A DNA stretch of 64,000 bases from Phaeacidiphilus oryzae TH49 (lineage in GTDB: Bacteria > Actinomycetota > Actinomycetes > Streptomycetales > Streptomycetaceae). This document shows, piece by piece, positions 52,313-59,998 of this stretch (its first letter is position 1; each line of letters begins with the position of its first letter). The notes under the pieces are model-generated. The model saw only the letters and a list, made by a program, of their open reading frames with translations. It was not told the DNA's origin and searched no databases. The translations under genes were made by a program, and so were the position numbers. Where the stretch lies: positions 4,472,055 to 4,536,054 of the forward strand of contig NZ_JQMQ01000005.1 of NCBI RefSeq assembly GCF_000744815.1. The letters are read 5' to 3'.

Positions 52313-53983
52313 ATGACGGATCCCCAGACCCACTCCCACTCCGCCGCGCCCGCCGATCTGGTCTTCGCCGGAGGCCCGGTGCTGACCATGGACGCGGCCC
52401 GCAGCCGGGCCACCGCGGTGGCGGTGCGCGGGGAGCGGATCGTCGCCGTCGGCCACGACGAGGTGCGGGAACTCGTCGGCCCGCGCACCGAGGTGGTGGA
52501 CCTGCGCGGACGCGCGCTCCTCCCGGGCTTCCAGGACGCGCACATCCACGCGGTCTACGGCGGCGTGGAGATGGGCGAGTGCGACCTCACCGGGGTGGTC
52601 TCGCTCGACGACTACCGGGCCCGCATCCGCGCCTACGCCGACGCCCACCCCGAGCGGGAGTGGATCACCGGCGGCGGCTGGTCCCTGGAGAGCTTCGAGG
52701 GCGGGGTGCCCTCCCGCCGGGTCCTGGACGAACTGGTCCCGGACCGCCCGGTCTTCCTCCTCAACCGCGACCACCACGGCGCCTGGGCCAACACCCGCGC
52801 GCTGGACCTCGCCGGGATCACCGCGGACACCCCCGACCCGGCCGACGGCCGGATCGAACGGGAGCCGGACGGCACCCCCGGCGGGATGCTGCAGGAGGGG
52901 GCGACCGGCCTGGTCTCCAGGTTCGTCCCGGAGGTCTCCGTCGAGGACCGGATCGCCGGCCTGCTCCGCGCCCAGCGGCGGCTGCACGCCCTCGGCATCA
53001 CCGGCTGGCAGGACGCCATCCTCGGTGTCTTCAACGGCCAGCCGGACGTCTCCGACGCGTACCTCGCCGCCGCCCGGGACGGCCGGCTGACCGCCCGGGT
53101 CAACGGCTCCCTCTGGTGGGACCGCTCGCGGGGCGCGGACCAGATCCCGGAGCTGACGGAGCGTCGGAAGTCGCTCGCCGTGGGCCGGCTGACGGCCCGT
53201 ACGGTCAAGATCATGCAGGACGGGATCGCGGAGAACCAGACCGCGGCGATGACCGTCCCGTACAAGGACGCCTGCGGCTGCTCGACCGGCGCGGCCGGGC
53301 TGAGCTTCGTCGACCCGGAGGCGCTGAAGGCGTACGTCACCGAGCTGGACGCGCTCGACTTCCAGGTGCACTTCCACGCGCTGGGCGACCGGGCCGTGCG
53401 CGAGGCGCTGAACGCGGTCGAGGCGGCGCGGGCGGCGAACGGCTGGCGCGACACCCGGCCGCACCTGGCGCACCTCCAGGTCGTCCACCCCGATGACCTG
53501 CCCCGCTTCCGCGCGCTCGGCGCGACGGCCAACATGCAGCCGCTCTGGGCCTGCCACGAGCCGCAGCTGGACGATCTCTGCACACCGTTCCTCGGCGGCG
53601 AGCTGGGCGGCTGGCAGTACCCGTTCGGCGATCTGCTGCGGGCGGGCGCGACGCTGTGCGCCGGCAGCGACTGGCCGGTCAGCTCGCCGAACCCGATCGA
53701 GGGGATCCACGTCGCGGTCAACCGCGTCGCGCCGGGAGCCGCGGGCGCGTACGAGCCGTTCCTCCCGGGGCAGTCCCTCGACCTCACCGCGGCGCTGGCC
53801 GCGTACACGGCGGGCTCCGCGTACGTGAACTTCCGCGACGCCGACACCGGCGCCATCCGCGCCGGCGCGCTGGCCGACCTCGCCCTCCTCGACCGCGACC
53901 CCTACGCGCTCCCCACCGAGGAGATCGCCACCACGACCGTCCTCGGCACCTGGGTATCCGGCGAACGCATCCACGAGGTGTAG
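52313..53983 (+). CDS. Amidohydrolase-superfamily enzyme (YtcJ/exoenzyme-regulatory type)
   Basis: The 556-aa enzyme has the family start 'DLVFAGGPVLTMDAARSRATAVAVRGERIVAVG', metal site 'GFQDAHIHAVYGG', the 'GMLQEGATGLVSRF' region, the catalytic core 'VHFHALGDRAVREALNAVE' with His ligand, 'HLQVVHPDDLPRF' and 'CAGSDWPVSSPNPIEGIHVA'. YtcJ-type proteins hydrolyse N-acyl or aryl amides; the substrate is unknown. It is probably controlled by the divergent TetR regulator. Confidence 0.9.
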   Translation: MTDPQTHSHSAAPADLVFAGGPVLTMDAARSRATAVAVRGERIVAVGHDEVRELVGPRTEVVDLRGRALLPGFQDAHIHAVYGGVEMGECDLTGVVSLDDYRARIRAYADAHPEREWITGGGWSLESFEGGVPSRRVLDELVPDRPVFLLNRDHHGAWANTRALDLAGITADTPDPADGRIEREPDGTPGGMLQEGATGLVSRFVPEVSVEDRIAGLLRAQRRLHALGITGWQDAILGVFNGQPDVSDAYLAAARDGRLTARVNGSLWWDRSRGADQIPELTERRKSLAVGRLTARTVKIMQDGIAENQTAAMTVPYKDACGCSTGAAGLSFVDPEALKAYVTELDALDFQVHFHALGDRAVREALNAVEAARAANGWRDTRPHLAHLQVVHPDDLPRFRALGATANMQPLWACHEPQLDDLCTPFLGGELGGWQYPFGDLLRAGATLCAGSDWPVSSPNPIEGIHVAVNRVAPGAAGAYEPFLPGQSLDLTAALAAYTAGSAYVNFRDADTGAIRAGALADLALLDRDPYALPTEEIATTTVLGTWVSGERIHEV

Positions 53984-54303
53984 CCCCGCGCCCCGAGCGC
54001 AGCGCCGCAGGCGCAAGTACTGAGCTTCGCGGCGTGATGTCGCCGCCCCGGATGCAGCGCCGCAGGCGCGAATCAGGGGCGCGGGGAACTGCGCGCCCAG
54101 CCCGCTACGGCGCCGCACCCGGCAACGGCTACTGGGCTGCAGCCCGGACTCCGTTGCCGGGTGCGGCAGAGTGCCTGGCTGGGCGCGCAGTTCCCCGCGC
54201 CCCTGATGAGCCCTTCGGGCTCACTGGGGTCCGGGGCGGGGGCCCCGGATGGGGGTCCCCCGCGCCGTTCAGGCGTGGGGGAGGGCAGAGGCGGGGCTGG
54301 GGC
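53984..54303. other. Intergenic region with a third hairpin element
   Basis: This 320-bp convergent gap has no credible gene. It holds element C (54076-54203), two copies of GCGCCGCAGGCGC (about 54003 and 54058) and a GAGCCCttcGGGCTC hairpin at about 54209-54223. Confidence 0.6.
54076..54203. repeat. Hairpin repeat element C
   Basis: It has the same 20-bp arms as elements A and B (54076-54095 and 54184-54203), with a core sharing 'cacccggcaacggc' and the 'tgggctgca.cccggactccgt' pattern with element A, about 31 kb away. Confidence 0.75.
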
Positions 54304-54936
54304 TCAGTCCGGGACGTGGCGACGGGGCGTCGCGTACGCGGAGGCGCTCCACGCCGCTGCGGCCAGCAGCGCCGCCGTCGGGAGCGGCCACCACTCCACC
54401 CCGCCGGAGGCGAACGTCGCGCGCACCGCCGCGTTCGCCGGGGAGAACGGCGCCACCAGCAGCAGCACCGACCCCGCCAGCAGTCCCAGCGTCCCCGCCC
54501 CCGCGCGCACCACCGGCGGCACAGCGCACAGCGCCCCCAGCGCACTCCCGCTCGCCGCGCAGACGACCGCCGCCAGCGGTCCCGCCGCACCCCCCGCCGC
54601 CCCGGCGCAGACCGCCGCCGAAAGCCCGTCGGCCACCGCCACCAGCCCCAGTCCGCAGCCCAGCAGCACACCCAGCGCCGCGAGTTGGGGCCGCCGGCCC
54701 GACCCCGCCGCGGCCGCCAGCACCGCCCGTGCCGCGGACGGCTGGGCGCCGAGCGCCAGCCGGCTCAGCCAGCCCAGCGCGGGCACCAGCATCGCGGCGT
54801 TCCAGCCCAGCTGATCGGAGAGCCGCGGCTGCCCGCTCAGGCTGATCGCGACCAGTCCGGCGTAGAGCAGCACCGGCGCCACCCACCGCTGGGAGCGCAG
54901 CAGCAGCCCGAAGGCGTACCCGGCGAGCGCCGTCAC
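54304..54936 (-). CDS. ABC-type transporter membrane protein lacking its ATPase
   Basis: The 210-aa product (from GTG 54936) has six or more helices and looks like the permease of a streptomycete two-gene ABC transporter ('VTALAGYAFGLLLRSQRWVAPVLLYAGLV'). Its frame continues open to 55050, where a GTG with a leaderless-type -10 begins 'ELDGVGVRYGPRG', the normal start of the companion ATPase. The ATPase body is gone, so the permease is either orphaned or translated as a fusion with the remnant. Confidence 0.7.
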   Translation of the reverse strand: MTALAGYAFGLLLRSQRWVAPVLLYAGLVAISLSGQPRLSDQLGWNAAMLVPALGWLSRLALGAQPSAARAVLAAAAGSGRRPQLAALGVLLGCGLGLVAVADGLSAAVCAGAAGGAAGPLAAVVCAASGSALGALCAVPPVVRAGAGTLGLLAGSVLLLVAPFSPANAAVRATFASGGVEWWPLPTAALLAAAAWSASAYATPRRHVPD

Positions 54937-55050
54937 CGGACGCCCCGGTCCTGTCCCCGCCCCCGTCCCTGACCCGGGGGACCGTGCGGGGACGGCCCGG
55001 GCGCAGCTCCCGCGCGGCCCGTACCGCACCCCGACCCCGTCCAGTTCCAC
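54937..55050 (-). pseudogene. Remnant N-terminus of an ABC transporter ATPase
   Basis: The 38 codons upstream of the permease start with ELDGVGVRYGPRG, which matches the ATPase start and contains the A-loop Tyr. Walker A, signature and Walker B are all missing, and the rest is Pro/Gly/Arg low complexity. It is consistent with an internal deletion of about 0.6 kb that fused the start to the permease gene. Confidence 0.6.
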
Positions 55051-55056
55051 CCGGCA

Positions 55057-55062
55057 AGGATA
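55057..55062 (-). promoter_or_regulatory. Putative -10 hexamer of the former ATPase-permease operon
   Basis: TATCCT lies 6 nt before the GTG at 55050, in the leaderless position, which supports this GTG as the original operon start. Confidence 0.45.
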
Positions 55063-55069
55063 GGAGTGC

Positions 55070-56170
55070 TCAGCGGCCGCCGTGCCCGATCCGGTCCAGC
55101 AGCCGCTGGTGGCGGACCGCGTGCGCGAAGTCCGGGGCCAGCGAGGTGCCCTCCGCGAGGTCGCGCCCGATCTGGGCGTAGGCCGCGCCGACGTTGTAAC
55201 CGGGCTGCCCGCGCAGTCCGGCGATCGCCGGGACCTCCTCGAAGTACCGCTCGGGGACCGGAAGTTCGGTCAGCTCCGCGGCCTCCCCGCGGCCCCCGCG
55301 CAGGCTCGCCTCGGTGAGCTGGAGGCTGCCGTCCGGGGCGGTGACCAGCAGATCGCCCTCGGTCCCGTTGATCTCCCAGAGGAAGTTGGTGCCCCGGGAG
55401 AGGCCGCCGCGGTAGTGGACGGAGGCGACCGCGCCGGAGGCGAGGGTGCCGGCCACCGCGATCTGGTCGTCGACCAGCTGCGGCACCGCCTCCCCGGTCT
55501 CCGGGTCGCGGACGCTGGACCGCCGGTTCGCGGTGACCGCGCCGAGCGGCGCCTTCTCGTCGAACTCGCCGAGTACGGAGGCGATCCCGTCCAGGGTGTG
55601 GCCCATCGGGATGGTCAGCATGGTCGCGCCGTTGGCCGGGTCCAGCAGGTACCCGCCGCTGGTCGGCCACTCCGCGCCCCAGTTCCGGCCGGAGCCGATG
55701 ACGGAGGTGGAGAGGACCTCGCCGACGTACCCGTCCGCGACCAGGTCGCGGAGGTAGCGCACGGCCGGCGCGTACCGGGCCTGAAGTCCGACGAATCCGC
55801 GCACCCCGCGGGCCTCGGCCTCCGCCGCCAGCTCCTCGGCCTCGGCGAGGCCGTTGCCCAGCGGCCACTCGGAGAGCACCGTCTTCCCGGCGGCCAGCGC
55901 GCTCTCGATGATCTCCCGGTGGTCCGGCACCTTGACGGTGACGACGACCAGCTCCACCTCGTCCGCGGCCGCCAGCTCGGCGGCGCTGCCGAAGGCGCGG
56001 GAGCGCGGCACGCCGTACTTGTCCGCCGCGGCCCGGGCGGACTCGGCGCTGCTCGCGGAGAGCGCCCGCAGCTCGAACCCGTCCAGCCGGCTCAGGGCCG
56101 GGACGTGGGCGGTGGCCGCCCACCCCCGCTTGGCGGAGAGTCCGACGATCCCGACGCCGATGGGGGCCAT
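55070..56170 (-). CDS. Gfo/Idh/MocA-family oxidoreductase
   Basis: The 366-aa NAD(P)-dependent enzyme has an N-terminal Rossmann motif ('GVGIVGLSAKRGWAATAHVPAL'), 'TVKVPDHREIIESALAAGKTVLSEWPLGN' with the EWP/EKP-type conserved site, and the C-terminal beta domain 'GSGRNWGAEWPTSGGYLLDPANGATMLTIPMGHTLDG'. It is most like dehydrogenases of sugar or galactose metabolism; the substrate is unknown. GAAGGAG lies 7 nt before the ATG. It is divergent from an ArsR-type regulator with two shared operator repeats. Confidence 0.92.
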   Translation of the reverse strand: MAPIGVGIVGLSAKRGWAATAHVPALSRLDGFELRALSASSAESARAAADKYGVPRSRAFGSAAELAAADEVELVVVTVKVPDHREIIESALAAGKTVLSEWPLGNGLAEAEELAAEAEARGVRGFVGLQARYAPAVRYLRDLVADGYVGEVLSTSVIGSGRNWGAEWPTSGGYLLDPANGATMLTIPMGHTLDGIASVLGEFDEKAPLGAVTANRRSSVRDPETGEAVPQLVDDQIAVAGTLASGAVASVHYRGGLSRGTNFLWEINGTEGDLLVTAPDGSLQLTEASLRGGRGEAAELTELPVPERYFEEVPAIAGLRGQPGYNVGAAYAQIGRDLAEGTSLAPDFAHAVRHQRLLDRIGHGGR

Positions 56171-56195
56171 GGCAGCGCTCCTTCACCAGAGGTAG

Positions 56196-56219
56196 AGTGT
56201 TCGATGATCACCGAACACT
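56196..56219. promoter_or_regulatory. ArsR-type operator O1
   Basis: AGTGTTCG and CGAACACT form a perfect 8-bp inverted repeat with an 8-bp spacer, 26 bp upstream of the oxidoreductase start. Confidence 0.65.
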
Positions 56220-56233
56220 GCTCGCTGCGCCGA

Positions 56234-56255
56234 GTGTACGAAGAGCATCGAACAC
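56234..56255. promoter_or_regulatory. ArsR-type operator O2
   Basis: GTGTACG and CGAACAC reproduce the O1 arms with one mismatch and the same 8-bp spacer. O2 lies 27 bp before the ArsR-type gene, and its centre is 37 bp from that of O1. Confidence 0.6.
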
Positions 56256-56282
56256 CTTGCAAGCCCCCGCCGGGAGCGCACC

Positions 56283-56612
56283 ATGACGACCACCACTCAC
56301 CGCGCCGCGCCGGAGCACGTCCACCCGCGCGACGTCCCCCTCGCCACCGCCCTAGCCGCGCTCGCCGACCCGGTGCGGCTCACCCTGGTCCGCGAGCTGG
56401 CGGCCAGCGAGGACTGGTCGCGGGCCTGCGGCAGCTTCGACGTGCCGGTGCGCAAGGCGGCGCTCAGCCACCACTTCGCCGTCCTCCGCGAGTCCGGCCT
56501 CCTCGAACAGCGCGACGGCGGCGCCAAGCGCTACAACCGCCTGCGCCGCGAGGAGTTCGAGGCCCGCTTCCCCGGTCTGCTGGCCCTGGCCCTGCGGGCC
56601 GAGCTGGACTGA
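56283..56612 (+). CDS. ArsR-family winged-helix regulator
   Basis: The 109-aa regulator has an ArsR/HTH_20 winged helix: 'LAALADPVRLTLVRELAASEDW', 'VRKAALSHHFAVLRESGLLEQRDGGAKRYNRL'. It has only one Cys (in RACGSF), so the classical metal-sensing sites are absent; it may respond to a metabolite or redox. It is divergent from the Gfo/Idh/MocA gene and is the likely binder of the two flanking dyads. Confidence 0.9.
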   Translation: MTTTTHRAAPEHVHPRDVPLATALAALADPVRLTLVRELAASEDWSRACGSFDVPVRKAALSHHFAVLRESGLLEQRDGGAKRYNRLRREEFEARFPGLLALALRAELD

Positions 56613-56615
56613 GGC

Positions 56616-57041
56616 TCAGTCCAGTCCGAGCCGGGGGATCTCGATGGCCGGGCAGCGGTCCATCACCATGTCCAGCCCGGCCTCCCGGGTGCGGGCGCAG
56701 GCGGCCTCGTCGACCACCCCCAGCTGGAACCAGACGGCCTTCGCCCCCGCGGCCACCGCCTGGTCGGCGACCGGCCCGGCCAGCCGCGAGTTGACGAACA
56801 CGTCCACCACGTCGACCGGGAAGGGGATCTCCGCCAGCGTGGCGTAACCCGGTTCGCCGTGCACGGTCTCGGCCTTCGGGTGCACCGGGACCACCCGCTT
56901 GCCGAAGCGCTGCAGGACGCGGGCGACCCCGTAGGCCGCCCGGCCCTGGTTCGCGGAGAGGCCGACCACCGCCCAGGTGTCCCCGTCCCGGGTGAGGATC
57001 CGGCGGACGGTCTCGTCGTCGGCGTAGCTGAGCTCACTCAT
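56616..57041 (-). CDS. CoA-binding domain protein
   Basis: The 141-aa protein is a single CoA-binding Rossmann domain of the YccU type ('TWAVVGLSANQGRAAYGVARVLQRFGKRVVPVHPKAETVHGEPGYATLAEIPFPVDVVDVFVNSRL', 'GAKAVWFQLGVVDEAA'). Function in the cell is unknown; it may bind CoA or nucleotide. The ATG at 57041 has AAAGG about 10 nt upstream. It converges with the ArsR-type gene with 3 bp between stops. Confidence 0.9.
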   Translation of the reverse strand: MSELSYADDETVRRILTRDGDTWAVVGLSANQGRAAYGVARVLQRFGKRVVPVHPKAETVHGEPGYATLAEIPFPVDVVDVFVNSRLAGPVADQAVAAGAKAVWFQLGVVDEAACARTREAGLDMVMDRCPAIEIPRLGLD

Positions 57042-57189
57042 CAGGCGCTGCCTTTCGCTTCCCGCTCTCTGGCCCCGGGTCAACTCTCTTCCGCGCACGG
57101 GAATTCCGCGAGGGGAGCACCGGGACCGGCGGCCGGACGCCGCCCCGGGCCGCCGACGCCGCCCCGGGCCGCCGGCGCCGCGCCGGCCG

Positions 57190-58527
57190 CTAGCTCGGCC
57201 GGCCCAGCGCCCGGTACGTCCAGCCGGCCCCGCGCCACAGCTCGGGGTCGAGGGCGTTGCGGCCGTCGAGGATCCGGCGCTCGGCGACCACCTCGGAGAG
57301 GACCGCCGGGTCCATCTCCTTGAACTCCCGCCACTCGGTCAGGTGGAGCACCACATGGGCGCCGCGGGCCGCCTCCACCGCCGAGTCGGCGAAGCCCAGG
57401 GCCGGGAAGAGCTTCCGGGCGTTGTCCATCGCCTTCGGGTCGTAGACCGTGACCTGGCCGCCCTGCAGCTGGATCTGCCCGGCCACGTTCAGCGCCGGCG
57501 AGTCCCGTACGTCGTCCGAGTCCGGCTTGAAGGCCGCGCCCAGCACGGCGATCCGCCGGCCCAGGAACCCGTCGCCGCACTGCTGCCGGGCCAGCTCCAC
57601 CATCCGGGAGCGGCGCCGCATGTTGATCGAGTCCACCTCGCGCAGGAAGGTCAGCGCCTGGTCGGCGCCCAGCTCCCCGGCGCGGGCCATGAAGGCGCGG
57701 ATGTCCTTGGGCAGGCAGCCGCCGCCGAAGCCGAGCCCGGCGTTGAGGAAGCGGCCGCCGATCCGGTCGTCGTAGGAGAGGGCCTTGCTCAGCCGCACCA
57801 CGTCCGCGCCGGCCGCCTCGCAGACCTCGGCCATCGCGTTGATGAAGGAGATCTTGGTGGCCAGGAAGGAGTTGGCCGCGGTCTTCACCAGCTCGGCGGT
57901 CGGGTAGTCGGCGACCAGGAACGGCACGCCGGCGTCCAGCAGCGGCGCGTACACCTCGCGCAGTCGCTGCTCGGCCGGCCCGCCCTCCTCGCGGACGCCG
58001 ACCACCAGCCGGTCCGGCCGCAGGGTGTCCTTCACCGCGAAGCCCTCGCGGAGGAACTCCGGGTTCCAGGCCAGCTCGACGGCCTCCCCGGCGGGCGACC
58101 GCACCGCGAGCCGCTCGGCCAGCCGGGCCGCGCTGCCCACCGGCACGGTGGACTTGCCGACCACCAGCGCGGGCCGGTCCAGCAGCGGCGCCAGCGAGTC
58201 GATCGCGCTCTCCACGTACGACATGTCGCAGGCGTACTCGCCGTGCCGCTGCGGGGTGTTGACGCAGACGAAGTGGAGGTCGCCGAAGTCCGCGACCTCC
58301 TCCCAGGAGGTGGTGAAGCGCAGCCGCCCGGTCGAGCCCTCGTGTCCTACCACGTGCTTGACCAGCAGCTCGTCCAGGCCGGGCTCGTAGAAGGGGGTGC
58401 TGCCGGCGGAGAGCCGGGCGATCTTGTCCGGGTCGACGTCCAGACCCAGCACCTCGTGGCCGAGCTCCGCCATGCAGGCGGCGTGGGTGGCGCCCAGGTA
58501 GCCGGTGCCGATCACGGTGATCTTCAC
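57190..58527 (-). CDS. ugd: UDP-glucose 6-dehydrogenase
   Basis: The 445-aa NAD-dependent enzyme oxidises UDP-glucose to UDP-glucuronate. It has the N-terminal Rossmann 'ITVIGTGYLGATHAACMAELGHEV', 'GKSTVPVGSA', 'NPEFLREGFAVKDTL', and the active-site Cys in 'GFGGGCLPKD'. The GTG at 58527 has AAGGA 8 nt upstream. UDP-glucuronate is a precursor for exopolysaccharide and teichuronic-acid-type glycans, so it may feed the glycan operon at 23-32 kb, though it is not adjacent. Confidence 0.95.
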   Translation of the reverse strand: MKITVIGTGYLGATHAACMAELGHEVLGLDVDPDKIARLSAGSTPFYEPGLDELLVKHVVGHEGSTGRLRFTTSWEEVADFGDLHFVCVNTPQRHGEYACDMSYVESAIDSLAPLLDRPALVVGKSTVPVGSAARLAERLAVRSPAGEAVELAWNPEFLREGFAVKDTLRPDRLVVGVREEGGPAEQRLREVYAPLLDAGVPFLVADYPTAELVKTAANSFLATKISFINAMAEVCEAAGADVVRLSKALSYDDRIGGRFLNAGLGFGGGCLPKDIRAFMARAGELGADQALTFLREVDSINMRRRSRMVELARQQCGDGFLGRRIAVLGAAFKPDSDDVRDSPALNVAGQIQLQGGQVTVYDPKAMDNARKLFPALGFADSAVEAARGAHVVLHLTEWREFKEMDPAVLSEVVAERRILDGRNALDPELWRGAGWTYRALGRPS

Positions 58528-58711
58528 GTGGGGGGTCCTTAGCTCGTCGACGTCGGATTGCCCCCCGGATGGTAACCGGGACGCCCTCCGCGCCGCCCCG
58601 GCGGCCGACACGGCCTGTTGCGCTTATCACGTACGGCCCGGGCGCGTGGAGCCCGTACCATCAGGTGTTACTGAAGAGTAGTTAATCGTCTTGGCGTGAG
58701 GGGCCCAGAGG

Positions 58712-59869
58712 ATGGCGAGCAGCACCGACTTCGACCTGTTCCGGATCTCGGAGGAGCACGAGATGCTCCGGGATACGGTCCGTTCACTCGCCGAGGCGAA
58801 GATCGCCCCGTTCGCCGCGGAGGTGGACGAGCAGGCGCGCTTCCCGCGCGAGGCGCTGGACGCGCTGGTCGCCAACGACCTCCACGCCGTGCACGTACCC
58901 GAGGAGTACGGCGGGGCGGGCGCGGACGCGCTGGCGACCGTGCTGGTGATCGAGGAGGTCTCCCGGGTCTGCGTCTCCTCCTCGCTGATCCCCGCGGTCA
59001 ACAAGCTGGGCTCGCTCCCGGTGATCCTCTCCGGCGGTGAGGAGCTGAAGGCCAAGTACCTGGCGCCGCTGGCCCGCGGCGAGGCGATGTTCTCCTACTG
59101 CCTCTCCGAGCCGGACGCCGGTTCGGACGCGGCCGGGATGAAGACCCGCGCGGTCCGCGACGGCGACGCCTGGGTGCTCAACGGCGTGAAGCGGTGGATC
59201 ACCAACGCGGGCGAGTCCGAGTACTACACGGTGATGGCGGTGACCGACCCGGAGAAGCGCTCCAAGGGCATCTCCGCCTTCGTGGTCGAGAAGTCCGACG
59301 AGGGCGTCTCCTTCGGCGCCCCGGAGAAGAAGCTCGGCATCAAGGGCTCGCCGACCCGCGAGGTCTACTTCGACAACGTCCGGATCCCGGCCGACCGCAT
59401 GATCGGCGAGGAGGGCACCGGCTTCGCCACCGCGATGAAGACCCTGGACCACACCCGGATCACCATCGCCGCCCAGGCGCTCGGCGTCGCCCAGGGCGCG
59501 CTGGACTACGCCAAGGGCTACGTCCAGGAGCGCAAGCAGTTCGGCAAGCCGATCGGCGACTTCCAGGGCGTCCAGTTCATGCTGGCCGACATGGCGATGA
59601 AGATCGAAGCCGCCCGCCAGCTCACCTACGCCGCCGCCGCCAAGTCCGAGCGGGTCGACTCCGACCTCACCTTCTTCGGCGCCGCCGCCAAGTGCTATGC
59701 CTCCGACGTCGCGATGGCCGTCACCACCGACGCCGTCCAGCTCCTCGGCGGCTACGGCTACACCCGCGACTACCCGCTGGAGCGGATGATGCGGGACGCC
59801 AAGATCACCCAGATCTATGAGGGCACCAACCAGGTCCAGCGGATCGTGATGGCCCGCAACCTGCCGTAG
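58712..59869 (+). CDS. Acyl-CoA dehydrogenase
   Basis: The 385-aa flavoenzyme oxidises acyl-CoA to enoyl-CoA. 'FSYCLSEPDAGSDAAGMKTRAVRDGD' and 'WITNAGESEYYTVMAVTDP' are family signatures; 'DHTRITIAAQALGVAQGALDYA' and the C-terminal 'QIYEGTNQVQRIVMARNL' carry the FAD and catalytic Glu region of short/branched-chain types. 'AGAGG' precedes the ATG. A strong terminator follows. Confidence 0.95.
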   Translation: MASSTDFDLFRISEEHEMLRDTVRSLAEAKIAPFAAEVDEQARFPREALDALVANDLHAVHVPEEYGGAGADALATVLVIEEVSRVCVSSSLIPAVNKLGSLPVILSGGEELKAKYLAPLARGEAMFSYCLSEPDAGSDAAGMKTRAVRDGDAWVLNGVKRWITNAGESEYYTVMAVTDPEKRSKGISAFVVEKSDEGVSFGAPEKKLGIKGSPTREVYFDNVRIPADRMIGEEGTGFATAMKTLDHTRITIAAQALGVAQGALDYAKGYVQERKQFGKPIGDFQGVQFMLADMAMKIEAARQLTYAAAAKSERVDSDLTFFGAAAKCYASDVAMAVTTDAVQLLGGYGYTRDYPLERMMRDAKITQIYEGTNQVQRIVMARNLP

Positions 59870-59891
59870 CGGCCGCCGCTCGCGGCGAAGG

Positions 59892-59920
59892 AGGCCCCCG
59901 GTGCCGTGCACCGGGGGCCT
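59892..59920 (+). terminator. Strong intrinsic terminator
   Basis: AGGCCCCCGGTGC pairs perfectly with GCACCGGGGGCCT over 13 bp around a 3-nt loop, followed by TTTC. It lies 22 bp after the acyl-CoA dehydrogenase stop. Confidence 0.9.
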
Positions 59921-59949
59921 TTCGCATGGGCGAAGGACCCGGCTAATCT

Positions 59950-59982
59950 AACTAGGGCAACGATCTAATTGAACTAGTGCAA
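59950..59982 (+). promoter_or_regulatory. Direct-repeat operator upstream of the PaiB-like gene
   Basis: AACTAGGGCAA (59950-59960) and AACTAGTGCAA (59972-59982) are near-identical 11-mers with a 22-bp period, immediately before the ribosome-binding site. The region is A/T-rich for this genome. Confidence 0.5.
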
Positions 59983-59998
59983 TAAAGGCGGTCGTGCG

